Numbered from the stretch's first letter, positions 29,741 to 41,306 are shown. The stretch is DNA of 64,000 nt from Lunularia cruciata (GCA_948567375.1 OX419755.1:56053001-56117000); one strand, 5' to 3'. Numbers and translations: made by a program. Notes: generated by a model from the sequence alone, not told the origin.

Positions 29741-32700
29741 ATCAAGAAACTTCTGATTTTCTTTGGTAAGGATGGAAAAGATGTGGAACCTTTTGTGAGA
29801 GACTTCAAGAGAGATTGCATAGAAGACAATGCAAAGAGGAAGAATAAGTGGGTCTCATTATTACCGGATTTCTTTGAGGATGCCATGCTTACATGCTATG
29901 AGTCAAAATACCAAAGAGAGAGAGGAGAGATGGGCAAGAAAAGTCTTAGGAAAGTTTAACTTCAGCACTGATTGAGAATGTTCTTCCAAATGAGAGTTAT
30001 GAGATATTGATGAGTAAGGTTACCTTCCTCAATTAAGGAGATGGAGATTAAGTGAGATTCTATGTGAAAGAATGGAGAACTTAGAGGCTAGATTTTGCAT
30101 AGTGTTGAGGAAGAGTGGAGATGATATAGAGACTACTATGATTGGCATAGAAGCCATGCTCACCAAGAATTTTATGGGAGGGTTGAAACCATAGATTAAA
30201 ACCAAGGTGAGATATGAGAAACCTTCTTCCAAAGTTGAAGCTATCAAGATTGCAATACGTATAAAAGAATGTGATTTAGTTGTGAAGGTGCTTGTGCATC
30301 CTCCCCAAGGATACAAGTATGGTGGAACTTCTGATACTTTGGTGGCAAGGGTTATAACACAAGTAGTAGTTGCTCCGGTTCTTGCACTTCTACCAAAATG
30401 TCCATTTCAAACCATCATAGAATAACTTGCAGATCTAAAGATCAATGTAGTGCAACTATGGGAGAAGAGAGAGATGGATCAGAATGTAGAGAGAAGGTCT
30501 ATAAGTTCTAGAATCTATCCATATAATGGACTTCAACCAACCAACAATTTCAATGATAAAATTATTTTAATTGTGGAGGAAGAGGTAACTTCCAAAGGAA
30601 TGGCCCAAATTCCACTTACCATGGAGGAAGGAGTTATAAGGGAGCCAACAGAGGGAAAGAAGGAGTTAGTGAAACCCAAGTGACTCCTAATCCAAACAAA
30701 AGTTGAAGGTAACATCCATAGATGTGGTTGAGAGTAAGTATCAGAAGGAGGAGTGCTCAAACTCCAAAGGTCCTAATTTGGATCTTTGGGCACAAGAGAA
30801 GAAGAGAGCTCATTTTGTAGAGGATGTACACTCTTCTCAAGAATTTACTCCTAGCAAGGATACTCCTATGACTATTAGGAGCACTTGCACTAGCATCTCA
30901 ATATCATCAACAACAAAGACTCCAAGGAAGAAGTTGGGGATAGAGGACTTCTTGATCTCAAAGTAACAATGGAATTACAATGTGTTGGAGGATGTTGGTA
31001 GTCACAAAGATAACATCATAGTGGGCTAACTGATTGCTTTGAATCCTAGCTTGAAAAAGGAGCTTAGAGATAGTTTGAGTTCTACAAGGAGCAAGAGGAA
31101 GAAGAAAGAAAAAGCTCCATCATCAAAGGGGGTGGGTGGATGCCAAACTAGCACCATGGGAGGCTTGTGAATGAATATGCCTCCAAGATTGATATGAGAG
31201 TGAATAGTCACAACATCAAGGATGCAATTGTTGATGGAGGATCTGTAGTGAATGCCATGTTAGAGAGGTTGATCAAGAAGTTGGGTATGATACCCTCTTG
31301 ACCATCAACATTTGTGGTGAGCATGGCAAACAAGCAACAAGTTAGACCAATAAAGGTGATGGATTCTTTCACTTATGGGAGTTCAAAATCTCATGATTTT
31401 CTAAGTCTTGAAAGTTTCAAGTTATGATTTGCTTCTTGGAAAGCCATGGTTGAGAAAAACACGCACAATTAATCAATGGCACAAAGAGTACTTGAGGATT
31501 GGGTCATCAAACCATTGGTTTATAGTTCCTATGGCTAGCACCACCAATGCTTCACATTGAGATACACCATCTTTTGATTATAGTTCTCATGACTAACACC
31601 ACCAATGCTTCACATTGAGATACACCATCTTTTGATTATTGGGAAATAGATTCAAAAGAAGGAGCTTCAGATGTGGACACAAGTATGGAAGAAATGTTTT
31701 CTGTGAAGGAAGATGAATCTGAATTTGATTTAGATGTGTATCTCTTGTGTGTTATGGATTTTTCATCCAAGCTAGAGGTTTTGAAGGACCTAGATAAATC
31801 ACCATTGACACTTGAGGAGATAGAGAAGAGGTTATCTACCTTCAAGCATGGTCCAAATTTTACCAAGGAGGAGGAGCTAAGATTAAGGAGATTTTCCATA
31901 GGTTCATCCATGTGTTTGCTTTTAGTTACAAGGATCTGAAAGAAGTCACCTTGGAGGAGTACAAGATAGAGGTGGAATCACATGCAAGGCCAGTCAGCCA
32001 AAAGCAATATTGCTTTAGCACACCAATAGCTTTCGTTGTGAAGGAGTAGATTGATCAACTCAAGGAGGCTGTATTTATCTTTGAGGTGGAGAATTTAGAA
32101 TGTGTGAAGAAAAGAATGGAAAGCTTTAGATATGTGTAGATTGCAAGAAGCTCAACATTGTTACTAAGGAGGACTTTTACCCTTTGCCATTCATTGATGA
32201 GATCTTGGAGGAGGTTACAAGTCATGAGAGGTACAATTTTGGAGATGGTTAAAGTGGGTATAGCCAAATCAAGATTGCATTGGAGCATCAACAACTCAAC
32301 ACATTCACCACACCTTGGGAGACTTATGCTTTAAAGGTCATGCCTTTTGGGCTTTGCAATGCTTTAGGTATATTCCAGTGGTTCATGAATAAGTTGTTTG
32401 AATCTTTCATTGGAAAATTTGTGAGAGACTTCATTGATGACTTTTCTGTCCTTGGGAGCAAGGATGAGCACTTTGAGCGCCTAATCAAGATCTTGCAATG
32501 CTTGGATGAAGCAAATGCATCATTCAACCCAAAGAAGTGCATTTTTGGTTGTGAAGAAGGTCTACTTTTAGGGCACATAATTTCCAAGGATGGAATAGTT
32601 GTTGATCTTGAGAAATTAAGGAAAATCTCAGACCTTCCATTTCCTTCAAGCTTGATAAATTTATTAGGGATGGTTGGATACTATAAGGGGTTCATATTTT

Positions 32701-34213
32701 CACTTTTCAACAATGCTTATGCATTGACCATCTACATGAAGAAGGGTGAAGAATAAATGGTGATTTTGGAAGACAAGGAAGCTCTCAAAGGTTTTGAGGA
32801 GCTCAAGAAATCTCTTATTGTAGGTCAAATTCTTGCTAAACCTAATTGGATTTAGCCTTTCATCCTCTACATTGATGCTTCTAATGTGGCTATAAGATGC
32901 ACTCTTAGTCAATTAGACTAAGATGGTCATGATCATCCAATAGCTTATGCTATTAGACAGATGGTTTCAATAAAAAGGATAACTTAGTCATAGAGAGAGA
33001 AGGGCTGGTAGTGATCTTTGGTCTCAAGAAGTTTAGACACCACTTGATTGGAAGGAAAGCCACCATTGTGAAGGATCACAAGGCTTTGAAATACATCTTC
33101 AATGAGCTTGATATAGAAGACAGGCCAGCAAGGTAGATGATACTCTTGTCTAAATATGACTACACCATTGAGGATAGGCAAGGAAGAAACATGTAAATGC
33201 TGATTTGATATCTATGGCCTATGATTATGATGGGTTGAACAAGTGGATGATTCTTTCTCAGATGAGGAGCTCATGACAATCTCAATCACTCAAGAGGTTC
33301 CAATGGAGTACAAGGATATTGTGGACCTTGTTACGAGAGGTGACTATCTAGAAGGGATGCATGTTAGGGAGAGGAAGGCCCTTGTAACAAGATCTAGATC
33401 TTACATAATGGTAGAAGATATTATTTTTTACCAAGGAGCAGATGGTCTACTTCAAAGAGTAGTGGGTAAGGAGGAGTCTCTCCTACGCATAAAGCAGTTT
33501 CATGAAGGTTTAGTGTGTGAAGGAAAATTTATAGGAGAGGTTATTGCTTTCAAGATTCTAGATGCAGGAGGATTTTCAAAGATTGTCTTGATTATTGCAA
33601 AACTTATAATGTTTGTTAAAATTTTGCTAAGAAGTCTATTTCCACTCCCCCACTTAAATCAATTCCATTGTTAGAACCTTTTGAGAAGTGGGGAATTGAC
33701 TTTGTAGTTCCTCTGAATAGAACCTCAAGCAATTAATATATTGTGATAGTTATTGATTACCCTACCAAGTGGGTTGACACCATACCATTGAGGGACAAGA
33801 ATGAAGATGAAGTTGGTTGATTTCTTTATGAATGCATTATCACTAGATTTGGGTGCACATTGGAGTTGGTTTTTGATAGAGGAAGAGAGTTTACGATGAG
33901 CATCACTACAACCATGCTACAACACAACATTTCCCTATCACACATAGAGTAACTACATCCTATAAGCCAAATTCAAATGGCTTAGTAGAGAGAACCAATC
34001 AGACCTTGTGTATGATGTTGGCCAAAGATACAAAAATGGAGGGACATCACAAGGACAAGAGAATTCATGTAGTTTTGTTGGAGTATAGGACAACCATGAA
34101 AACTTCCACCAAATATTCTCTATTTCATTTGGCATGTGGTATTGAGTCTACCTTACTTATTCACTTTGATCTTCCTACCTTCCAAAAGATTCATAGGAGA
34201 TTGAAGAAAGCAC
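29741..34213 (+). pseudogene. Family-A gag-pol, decayed, interrupted by copy 1
   Basis: The initiator is ATC where the young copies have ATG. Gag is readable around 30085-30420 (TTMIGIEAMLTKNFMGG, VHPPQGYKYGGTSDTL), protease near 31200-31450, RT at 32280-32750 (FIDDFSVLGS in place of FIDDFCVYGS), RNase H near 32860-33200 and integrase at 33240-34213. A 58-bp tandem duplication sits at 31521-31636. Many stops and deletions make it non-functional. The 3' end continues at 41986. Confidence 0.8.
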
Positions 34214-34892
34214 TGTGAGCCGGCCTGTCTCTCACTCAGGATGAACCTCTGATGGCTATTATGGTAGCGCACCATGGACTAAGAAGGCAAGGAACCCCAA
34301 CTCCATCATACTCCTCCAAGGCTAACACTCCAAGACTCAAGACATTGCTCACTAGAGAACTCAATGAGAGAGAGATAGTTGCAAATGAAAGGATGATGAG
34401 TACCTCCTCACTCCTTGTTTATATACTTGTGAAATAGTTACGTACCAAAGTTACTAATTACCGTAGTAACTCAAGTTACTAGACTAAAAGTCAAGTAAAG
34501 TCAAAAAGTAGAAAGGAATATCCATTCACATGGGCATATTCCCCTTATCTTGACCCAACCACTAAAGCAAGGATTCCTTCACATGGGCTATCCTTGGACT
34601 AAAGAAGAATCCAAAACAAAAAGGCTTGCGGGCCCAAGAGTTCTCAACTCTTTCCCCAAAGCCAAACACCTAGGAATAATACCAAGTCAACACACTAAAA
34701 TCCAAAATAGTGGTGCTCATCTTTTCTACTTCCTCTAAAGTAAGGTCCCATCTATCTTAGCTATGACTAACTTTAGCTAACCATGACTAATATAGAACCA
34801 TCCTTTATCTCTATATAAATAATATCTCTTAAGTACTTGTAATACCAAGCTAAATATCACAATACCACACACATGCACAAATGGGTGTTACA
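34214..34892 (-). repeat. 3' LTR of family-A copy 1
   Basis: On the minus strand it starts TGTAACACCC and ends GGCTCACA. To its right, 34893-34906 reads AGTCCGGGGGTAAA on the minus strand, the polypurine tract. Confidence 0.9.
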
Positions 34893-34940
34893 TTTACCCC
34901 CGGACTAAGTTTTCACTTTGTCCTCAAAGTGAAGGTCTCT

Positions 34941-37900
34941 CTACCTTCTATGGTACATCTTCAACTTATCATGGTTAATCCTATCAAAGTGTCTTCCTCC
35001 CAACTCCTTGAGATCATAGGTGTAATTGCCCCACACCTTCTCTACTATGAAAGGTCCAAAGTACTTAGGCAAAAACTTCTTTTGCACTCTCTTGAATCGA
35101 ATGGAATCAAACAACATTACCCAATCACCTTCTTTGAAAGGCTCCACCTTCTTCTTGCCTTGCCTCTTGTCATAGCTCTCCTTTTGTTTCCTTTGGGCTT
35201 GCTCCACTCGAACCATAGCAACTGCTCTTGCCTCTTCCAACTCCATGAGTTGATCCTTCCTTGACTTCCCTGCATCACTTCCTTGTGCTTTCTTCAATCT
35301 CCTATGAATGCTTTGGAAGGTAGACTCAATACCATACACCAATTGGAATGGAGAATATCTAGTGGAAGTCTTCATGGTTGTCCTATACTCCCACAAAACT
35401 GCATGAATCCTCTTGTCCCAATGATGTTTAGCCCCCTCCATTTCTGCATCTTTGGCCAACATCATGCACAAGGTCTGATTGGTTCTCTCTGCCAAGCCAT
35501 TGGAATTTGGCTTATAGGATGTAGTTACTCTATGTGTGATAGAGAAATGTCGTAGCATGGCTGTAGTAATGCTTCCTGTAAACTCTCCTCCTCTATCAGA
35601 AACCAACTCCAAAGGGCATCCAAACCTAGTGATAATGCGTTCATAAAGAAATCTACCCACTTCATCTTCATTCTTGTCCCTCAATGGTCTAGCCTCAACC
35701 CACTTGGTAAGGTAATCAGTAACTACCACAATGTACCGATTGTTCCTTGGGGTTCTATTGAGAGGTCCTACAAAATCAATTCCCCACTTCTCAAAAGGTC
35801 CTAGCAATGGAATTGATCTAAGTGGTGGAGTGGATGTAGACTTTCTAGCAAAAGCTTGACAAACATGACAAGTTTTGCAATAATCAAGACAATCCTTGAA
35901 AATCCCTCTCCAATGGTAACCTGCATCTAGAATCTTGAAAGCAGTCACCTTTCCTGCAAAGTGTCCTCCACATACTAAACCTTCATGAAACTCCTTTATG
36001 AGTAGGATAGACTCTTCCTTACCCACTGCTCTTCGAAGTAGACCATCTGCTCCTTGGTGAAAAAGAATATCCTCCACCATTGTGTAAGGTCTAGATCTTG
36101 CTGCAAGGGCCTTCCTCTCCCTAGCATGCATCCCTTCTGGATAGTTACCTCTTGTCACAAAATCCACAATCTCCTTGTACTCCATTGGAATCTCTTGAGT
36201 GACTGAGATTGTCATGAGCTCCTCATCCGGGAAGGAATCATCTACTGGCTCATCTCCATCATGATCATAGGCTCTAGATAACAAATCAGCATTTGCATGT
36301 TTCTTTCCTGGCCTATCCTCAATTGTGTAGTCATACTCAGACAAGAGTATCATCCACCTTGCTAGTCTCCCTTCAACATTAGGCTTGTTGAAGATGTACT
36401 TCAAAGCCTTGTGATCCGTGACAATTGTGGCTTTCCCTCCAATCAAGTAGTGTCTAAACTTCTTGAGACCAAAGATCACTGCCAACCCTTCTCTCTCTGT
36501 GACAGAGTAGTTCTTCTCTGCTGAAACCATCTGCCTACTAGCATAAGCTATTGGATGATCATGCCCATCTTGGTCTAATTGACTAAGAGTGCATCCTATA
36601 GCTACATTAGAAGCATCAGTGTAGAGGATGAAAGGCTTACTCCAATCAGGTTTAGCAAGAATTGGAGCTACAACAAGGGATTGCTTGAGCTCCTCAAAAG
36701 CTTTGAGAGCCTCCTTGTCTTCCAAAATCACCATGTAATCTACACCCTTCTTCATGTAGATGGTCAATGCATAAGCCTTGTTGGAAAATGAGAAGATGAA
36801 CCTCCTATAGTACCCAACCATTCCCAAGAATTGGCGTAACTTTGTCAAGCTTGAAGGGAATGGAAGGTCTGAGATTTTCCTCACCTTCTCAGGATCAACT
36901 GCTATTCCATCCTTGGAGATGATGTGCCCCAAAAGTAGACCTTCTTCACATCCAAAAATGCACTTCTCTGGGTTGAGTGATGCATTTGCCTCATCCAAGC
37001 GTTGCAAGACTTTGATTAGGTGCTCAAAGTGCTCCTCCTTGCTCCCATAGACACAAAAGTCATCAATGAAATCTCTCACAAATTTCCCAATGAAAGGTTC
37101 AAATACCTTGTTCATGAACCGTTGGAATGTGGCTGGAGCATTGCAAAGCCCAAAAGGCATGACCTTGAAAGCGTAAGTTCCCCAAGGTGTGGTGAATGTG
37201 GTGAGTTGTTGATGCTCTGGTGCAATCTTGATTTGGTTATATCCACTATAACCATCTCCAAAACTATACCTCTCATGACCTGCAACCTCCTCCAAGATCT
37301 CATCAATGAATGGCAATGGGTAGTAGTCCTTCTTGGTAACAGCATTAAGCTTCTTGTAATCCACACATACCCGAAGCTTGCCATTCTTTTTCTTCACAAT
37401 GACAATTGGAGACACCCATTCTGAATTCTCCACCTCAAACATAAATCCAGCCTCCTTGAGCTTATCAATCTCCTCCTTCACAACCAAAGATATTGGTGGG
37501 CTAATGCGACGTTGCTTTTGGCGGATTGGTCTTGCATGTGACTCCACCTCTATCTTGTGCTCCTCCAAGGTGACTTCCTTCAAATCCTTGTAACTAAAAG
37601 CAAACACATGGATGAACTTGCGGAAAATCTCCTCAAATCTCACCTTCTCCTCCTTGGTAACATTTGGGCCATACTTGAGGGTAGATAACCTTCTCTCTAC
37701 CTCCTCAAGTGTCAATGGTGATTTATCTGGGTCCTTCAAAACCTCTGGCTTAGGTGCAAAATCCATAGCACACAAGGGATACACATCTGAATCAGATTCA
37801 GATTCATCTTCCTCCGTGGAAGTCTCCTCTTCCATGCTTGTGTCCACACCTGAAGCTCCTTCTTCAGAATCTGATTCCCAATAATTAGAAGATGGGGTAT

Positions 37901-39737
37901 CTGAATGTGAAGTGTTGGTGGTGTTAGTCACAGGAACAGTGACTCTATGGTTTGATGGCCCAATCCTCAAGTACCCTTTGTGCCATCGATCAGTTGTGCG
38001 TGCTGCTCTCAACCATGGCCTCCCAAGAAGTAAGTCATAGCTTGAATCCTTCAAGACTTGGAAAGTCATGAGATTTTGAACTCCCATAACTGAAACTACC
38101 ACCTTATCCATCACCCCTACTGGTCGAACTTGTTGCTTGTTTGCCATGCTCACCACAAATGTTGAAGGTCTTGAGGGTATCATACCCAACTTCTTCATCA
38201 ACCTTTCTGACATGGCATTCACTGCTGATCCTCCATCAACCAATGCATCCTTGATGTTGTGACCATTCACTCTCACATCAATCTTGGAGGCATATTCACA
38301 AGCCTCCCATGGTGCTGGCTTGGCATCCACCACCCCCATTGATACTGGAACTTTTGCCTTCTTCTTCTTTTTGCTCCTTGTAGAACTCAAACCACCTCTA
38401 AGCTCCTTTCTCAAGGTAGGGTTCAAAGCAATTAATTGGCCCACTGTGATGTTAGCCTTGTGACTACCAACATCCTCCAACACATTGTAGTTCCATTGTT
38501 GCTTTGAGATCAAGAAGTCCTCCATCCCCAACTTCTTCCTTGGAGTCTTTGTTGTTGATGGTGTTGAGGTGCGAGTGCTCCTAGTAGACATAGGAGTATC
38601 CTTGCTTGAATTAAATCCTTGAGAAGAGTGAACATCCTCTGCAAAACGAGCTCTCTTCTTCTCTTGTGCCAAAAGCTCCAAATTAAGACCCTTGGAGTTT
38701 GAGCACTCTCCCTTCTCATACTTGCTCTCAACCACATCTATGGATGCTATCCCCTTACCTTTGTTGGGATTAGGAGCCACTTGGGTTTCACTACCTTCCT
38801 CTTTCCCTCTATTGGCTCCCTCATAACCCCTTCCTCCATGGTAAGTGGAATTTGGGCAATTCCTTTGGATATGGCCTCTTCCTCCACAACCAAAACAATT
38901 TCTATCATTGAAATTGTTGGCTGGTTGGCCTCCTCTATATGGATAGTTTCCATAACTCCTAGGTCCTCTCCCTACATTCTGATCCACCTCTCTCTTCTCC
39001 CATAGTTGCACCACATTGATCTTGAGATCCGCAAGTTGTTCTGTGATGGTTTGGAGTGGATCTTTTGGTGGAGGTGCAAGAATTGGAGCAACTACTACTT
39101 GTGGTGCAACCCTTGTCACCAAAGTATCAGAAGTTCCACCATACTTGTAGCCTTGAGGAGGATGCACAACCTCCTTCACCACCAAATCACTCTCATCCCC
39201 TTCCAAACTCTCCTCCATACGAATTGCGATCTTGATAGCTTCAACCTTGGAAGAAGGTTTCTCATATCTCACCTTGCTTCTAATTTGTGGTCTCAATCCT
39301 CCCACAAAATTCTTGGTGAGCATGGCCCCTATGCCAATCATTGTAGTCTCCACATCATCCCCACCCTTCCTCAACACTATGCGAAATCTGGACTCCAACT
39401 TTTCCACTCTTTCCACATAGACCCTCACTTTCTCTCCATCTCCTTGCTTGAGAAATGTAACCTCACTCATCAATCTCTCATAACTCTCATCAGGAAGAAA
39501 GTTCTCAATGAGTGCTGAAGTCAAAGTCTCCCAAGACTCCTCTTCCCCCTCTCTCCTCTCTCTCTTTTGGTATTCTGACTCATACCATGTAAGTGCTGCA
39601 TCCTCAAAGAAATCTGGTAATAATGAGGCCCACTCATTCTTCCTCCTCTCATTGTTTCCTATGCAAGTCTTGAAGTCTCTCACAAAGGCCTCCACATCTT
39701 CTCCATCCTTGCCAAAGAAAACCGGAAGTTTCCCCAT
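34941..39737 (-). CDS. gag-pol: Family-A gag-pol polyprotein, intact (1598 aa)
   Basis: A single frame encodes the retrotransposon polyprotein. Gag core is at residues 1-170, the zinc knuckle CFGCGGRGHIQRNC at 281-294, the protease at about 490-590 with DGGSAVN (Asp501) and LLGRPWL, and RT at about 740-990 with WVSPIVIVKKK, MPFGLCNAPATF and the catalytic FIDDF (890-894). RNase H lies at about 1025-1155 with Asp1041, the TEREG step, Asp1108 and Asp1151. Integrase lies at about 1250-1598 with the zinc region (His1251, His1259, Cys1290, Cys1293) and Asp1321, Asp1381, Glu1417, an exact DD35E spacing. The C-terminal GPF module follows and there is no chromodomain. Gag and pol are fused without frameshift or stop. 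The RT motif YSFGDGYSGYNQ and the DGG protease fit Tat/Athila-like elements. Nine residues after YGIEST that copy 2 has are missing here, outside the catalytic core. All catalytic residues are present, so activity is plausible. Confidence 0.92.
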   Translation of the reverse strand: MGKLPVFFGKDGEDVEAFVRDFKTCIGNNERRKNEWASLLPDFFEDAALTWYESEYQKRERREGEEESWETLTSALIENFLPDESYERLMSEVTFLKQGDGEKVRVYVERVEKLESRFRIVLRKGGDDVETTMIGIGAMLTKNFVGGLRPQIRSKVRYEKPSSKVEAIKIAIRMEESLEGDESDLVVKEVVHPPQGYKYGGTSDTLVTRVAPQVVVAPILAPPPKDPLQTITEQLADLKINVVQLWEKREVDQNVGRGPRSYGNYPYRGGQPANNFNDRNCFGCGGRGHIQRNCPNSTYHGGRGYEGANRGKEEGSETQVAPNPNKGKGIASIDVVESKYEKGECSNSKGLNLELLAQEKKRARFAEDVHSSQGFNSSKDTPMSTRSTRTSTPSTTKTPRKKLGMEDFLISKQQWNYNVLEDVGSHKANITVGQLIALNPTLRKELRGGLSSTRSKKKKKAKVPVSMGVVDAKPAPWEACEYASKIDVRVNGHNIKDALVDGGSAVNAMSERLMKKLGMIPSRPSTFVVSMANKQQVRPVGVMDKVVVSVMGVQNLMTFQVLKDSSYDLLLGRPWLRAARTTDRWHKGYLRIGPSNHRVTVPVTNTTNTSHSDTPSSNYWESDSEEGASGVDTSMEEETSTEEDESESDSDVYPLCAMDFAPKPEVLKDPDKSPLTLEEVERRLSTLKYGPNVTKEEKVRFEEIFRKFIHVFAFSYKDLKEVTLEEHKIEVESHARPIRQKQRRISPPISLVVKEEIDKLKEAGFMFEVENSEWVSPIVIVKKKNGKLRVCVDYKKLNAVTKKDYYPLPFIDEILEEVAGHERYSFGDGYSGYNQIKIAPEHQQLTTFTTPWGTYAFKVMPFGLCNAPATFQRFMNKVFEPFIGKFVRDFIDDFCVYGSKEEHFEHLIKVLQRLDEANASLNPEKCIFGCEEGLLLGHIISKDGIAVDPEKVRKISDLPFPSSLTKLRQFLGMVGYYRRFIFSFSNKAYALTIYMKKGVDYMVILEDKEALKAFEELKQSLVVAPILAKPDWSKPFILYTDASNVAIGCTLSQLDQDGHDHPIAYASRQMVSAEKNYSVTEREGLAVIFGLKKFRHYLIGGKATIVTDHKALKYIFNKPNVEGRLARWMILLSEYDYTIEDRPGKKHANADLLSRAYDHDGDEPVDDSFPDEELMTISVTQEIPMEYKEIVDFVTRGNYPEGMHARERKALAARSRPYTMVEDILFHQGADGLLRRAVGKEESILLIKEFHEGLVCGGHFAGKVTAFKILDAGYHWRGIFKDCLDYCKTCHVCQAFARKSTSTPPLRSIPLLGPFEKWGIDFVGPLNRTPRNNRYIVVVTDYLTKWVEARPLRDKNEDEVGRFLYERIITRFGCPLELVSDRGGEFTGSITTAMLRHFSITHRVTTSYKPNSNGLAERTNQTLCMMLAKDAEMEGAKHHWDKRIHAVLWEYRTTMKTSTRYSPFQLVYGIESTFQSIHRRLKKAQGSDAGKSRKDQLMELEEARAVAMVRVEQAQRKQKESYDKRQGKKKVEPFKEGDWVMLFDSIRFKRVQKKFLPKYFGPFIVEKVWGNYTYDLKELGGRHFDRINHDKLKMYHRR

Positions 39738-39972
39738 CTTAACCCCTCACTATCTTTCTTTTCTCTTAATTTTTTTTTTCTCTTTTCTTTTCTCTCACTC
39801 TATTACTAATAGAGTATATACATGACTAACACCATCTGAGAATAATCCACTCTAGGGAACACAAAAGGTTCAGGTTGCTCCAAGATTTCTATAGCAACAT
39901 CAAATCCTAGAGTGCATATTAATCTAACTCTCATGGATAGTTTATCCATAAGTTGAAAGATTATCTCCATCA

Positions 39973-40446
39973 CTAATCTTGAGAACTAGCTGATGAAGGT
40001 GGTAGTATTTCTGTAGCTGTACTAAGACTCTCTCCAAGATCCTTCACCAAAGTTTCCAAAAGTGCTTTTACTCCACTACACTCATGTCCTTTTGGAAGTC
40101 CTTCAACTCCACAAACCTCACACAACTCCTTGGTCTTAGATCTTCTCCCTCCCAATCTTGGTGAAGAAGGTCCAACATGCAAACCCAAGTCAAGTAAGCC
40201 TCTCCTTTCCCTCAATCTCTTGCTCTCAAAGGTTAATGGACATGAACTTGCCTTATGTCCCTTCTCTCCACATAGAAAGCACTTAGACTCACTCTTTCCT
40301 CCAAGTGGTGTAGGTTTTTGGATCCTCTCAACACTCTCTTCAAATTCTATTGTAAACTCTCTTTTCCTCAAATCCACCCCTACAATCACCTCAAACCCTT
40401 GGGGAACCTTGCATAATCTCAATTTCCACTCTTGATGACCCTCCAT
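39973..40446 (-). CDS. Family-A ORF1, zinc-knuckle protein upstream of gag (157 aa)
   Basis: The ATG at 40444-40446 is in good context (GAACATGG). The protein begins MEGHQEWKLRLCKV, carries VGVDLRKREFTIEFEESV, a classical CX2CX4HX4C knuckle CFLCGEKGHKASSC, and a second cluster CEVCGVEGLPKGHEC (CX2CX8HXC). It ends in a Leu/Ser-rich stretch. It is separated from gag by about 235 bp and lies in its own frame. It is almost identical in copy 2 and recognisable in the old copy, so it belongs to the element. Ogre-type Tat elements are known to have an extra ORF before gag, but this protein is not recognised. An RNA-chaperone role is inferred from the knuckle. Confidence 0.7.
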   Translation of the reverse strand: MEGHQEWKLRLCKVPQGFEVIVGVDLRKREFTIEFEESVERIQKPTPLGGKSESKCFLCGEKGHKASSCPLTFESKRLRERRGLLDLGLHVGPSSPRLGGRRSKTKELCEVCGVEGLPKGHECSGVKALLETLVKDLGESLSTATEILPPSSASSQD

Positions 40447-41094
40447 GTTCCCAAAGATGAATCTAAACACTCAAACATGCTTTTTGTTGATCTCAAACTT
40501 CTCATGCATGAGATCTCCACTCTGCAGAATTGACCCTTCCTCACAATGTCACTCAAATCTCCCAACGAATATGTCACAGTCCTCTGAAATTTTCCACACT
40601 TGATCACAACTCTAGGGCGTCCCTCCCTGCAAAATTTCAGATCTTTTCATCGAGCCATTTGGCCTAGACACCTTTCTATTCAGCACCCATATTTCAGATT
40701 TGGTCTGAAAACCACCCCCCTCACTTCAAAAACTCATAACGCACTGCGCAAAAATGATCTCTCTCTAATTTTTGTGGCACCAGGTACGATACAATGCACT
40801 GAATTTTCTTGGAAATTTTCAGGACAATTCACTAAAAATTGAAGAAATGGCAGACGCTGTACAATTTTCCAGAGAGCATGCAGTTGCGGGAGCACTTTAC
40901 CCTATCAACTTTCAAAAATTCTAGCCCAATGCGCATAGAAGCCCTCTCAATAATTTCAAGTGTGCTAACTGAAAGATAACCCAAGCTATCATATGTATAA
41001 ATCTCAAGTCCAGATCTCAAACTTGAGATTTTGCCCAAAATCACCTTAATCCCCAAAATCTGCAATCCACCTCACACAATCTCTCCAATTCCTC

Positions 41095-41265
41095 TCATGT
41101 GTACAAGATGTACAAAATCACCTCAAAGACATCATAATGAACTACAGGGTATACAAATGGATCTTGGTTCTCTAACATAAGTTCAGCCCTCTCCTCTCCT
41201 AATGTTCTCTCCAAGTGAGCTCTCATAGCCTCCTTCTGCCTAATGTAGAATTGGACGCGGAACAT
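41095..41265 (-). CDS. Family-A leader ORF just after the primer site (56 aa)
   Basis: An ORF of 56 codons (MFRVQFYIRQKEAMRAHLER start, VHYDVFE near the end) begins about 20 bp after the primer site. Copy 2 has the same ORF at 50687-50857 with two or three changes. It could be an upstream ORF that controls translation of ORF1 and gag, or a first coding exon. A further 60-75-codon frame (MQILGIKVILGKISSL) at 40832-41065 and 50887-51084 is also shared, but weaker. Confidence 0.35.
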   Translation of the reverse strand: MFRVQFYIRQKEAMRAHLERTLGEERAELMLENQDPFVYPVVHYDVFEVILYILYT

Positions 41266-41285
41266 TATCTTGCCTTCTAGAGAGG

Positions 41286-41302
41286 TCCCGGCAACGGAAC
41301 CA
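41286..41302 (-). other. Primer-binding site, tRNA-Asp-like (family A copy 1)
   Basis: On the minus strand it reads TGGTTCCGTTGCCGGGA, four bases after the 5' LTR. It matches the tRNA-Asp-type site TGGCGCCGTTGCCGGGGA except at positions 4-5. The same site is at 50650-50666 in copy 2. Confidence 0.7.
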
Positions 41303-41306
41303 AAAA

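Noticed and set aside
34252-34437. 61-codon frame starting MAIMVAHHGLRRQ, seen in every family-A LTR
   Set aside because: It runs antisense through the LTR and is conserved only because the LTRs are recent copies. It has no motif and no promoter.
39006-39518. 170-codon plus-strand frame, with a twin at 52436-52948 on the minus strand
   Set aside because: Antisense to family-A gag in both copies. Similarity between the two is simply due to the gag copies.
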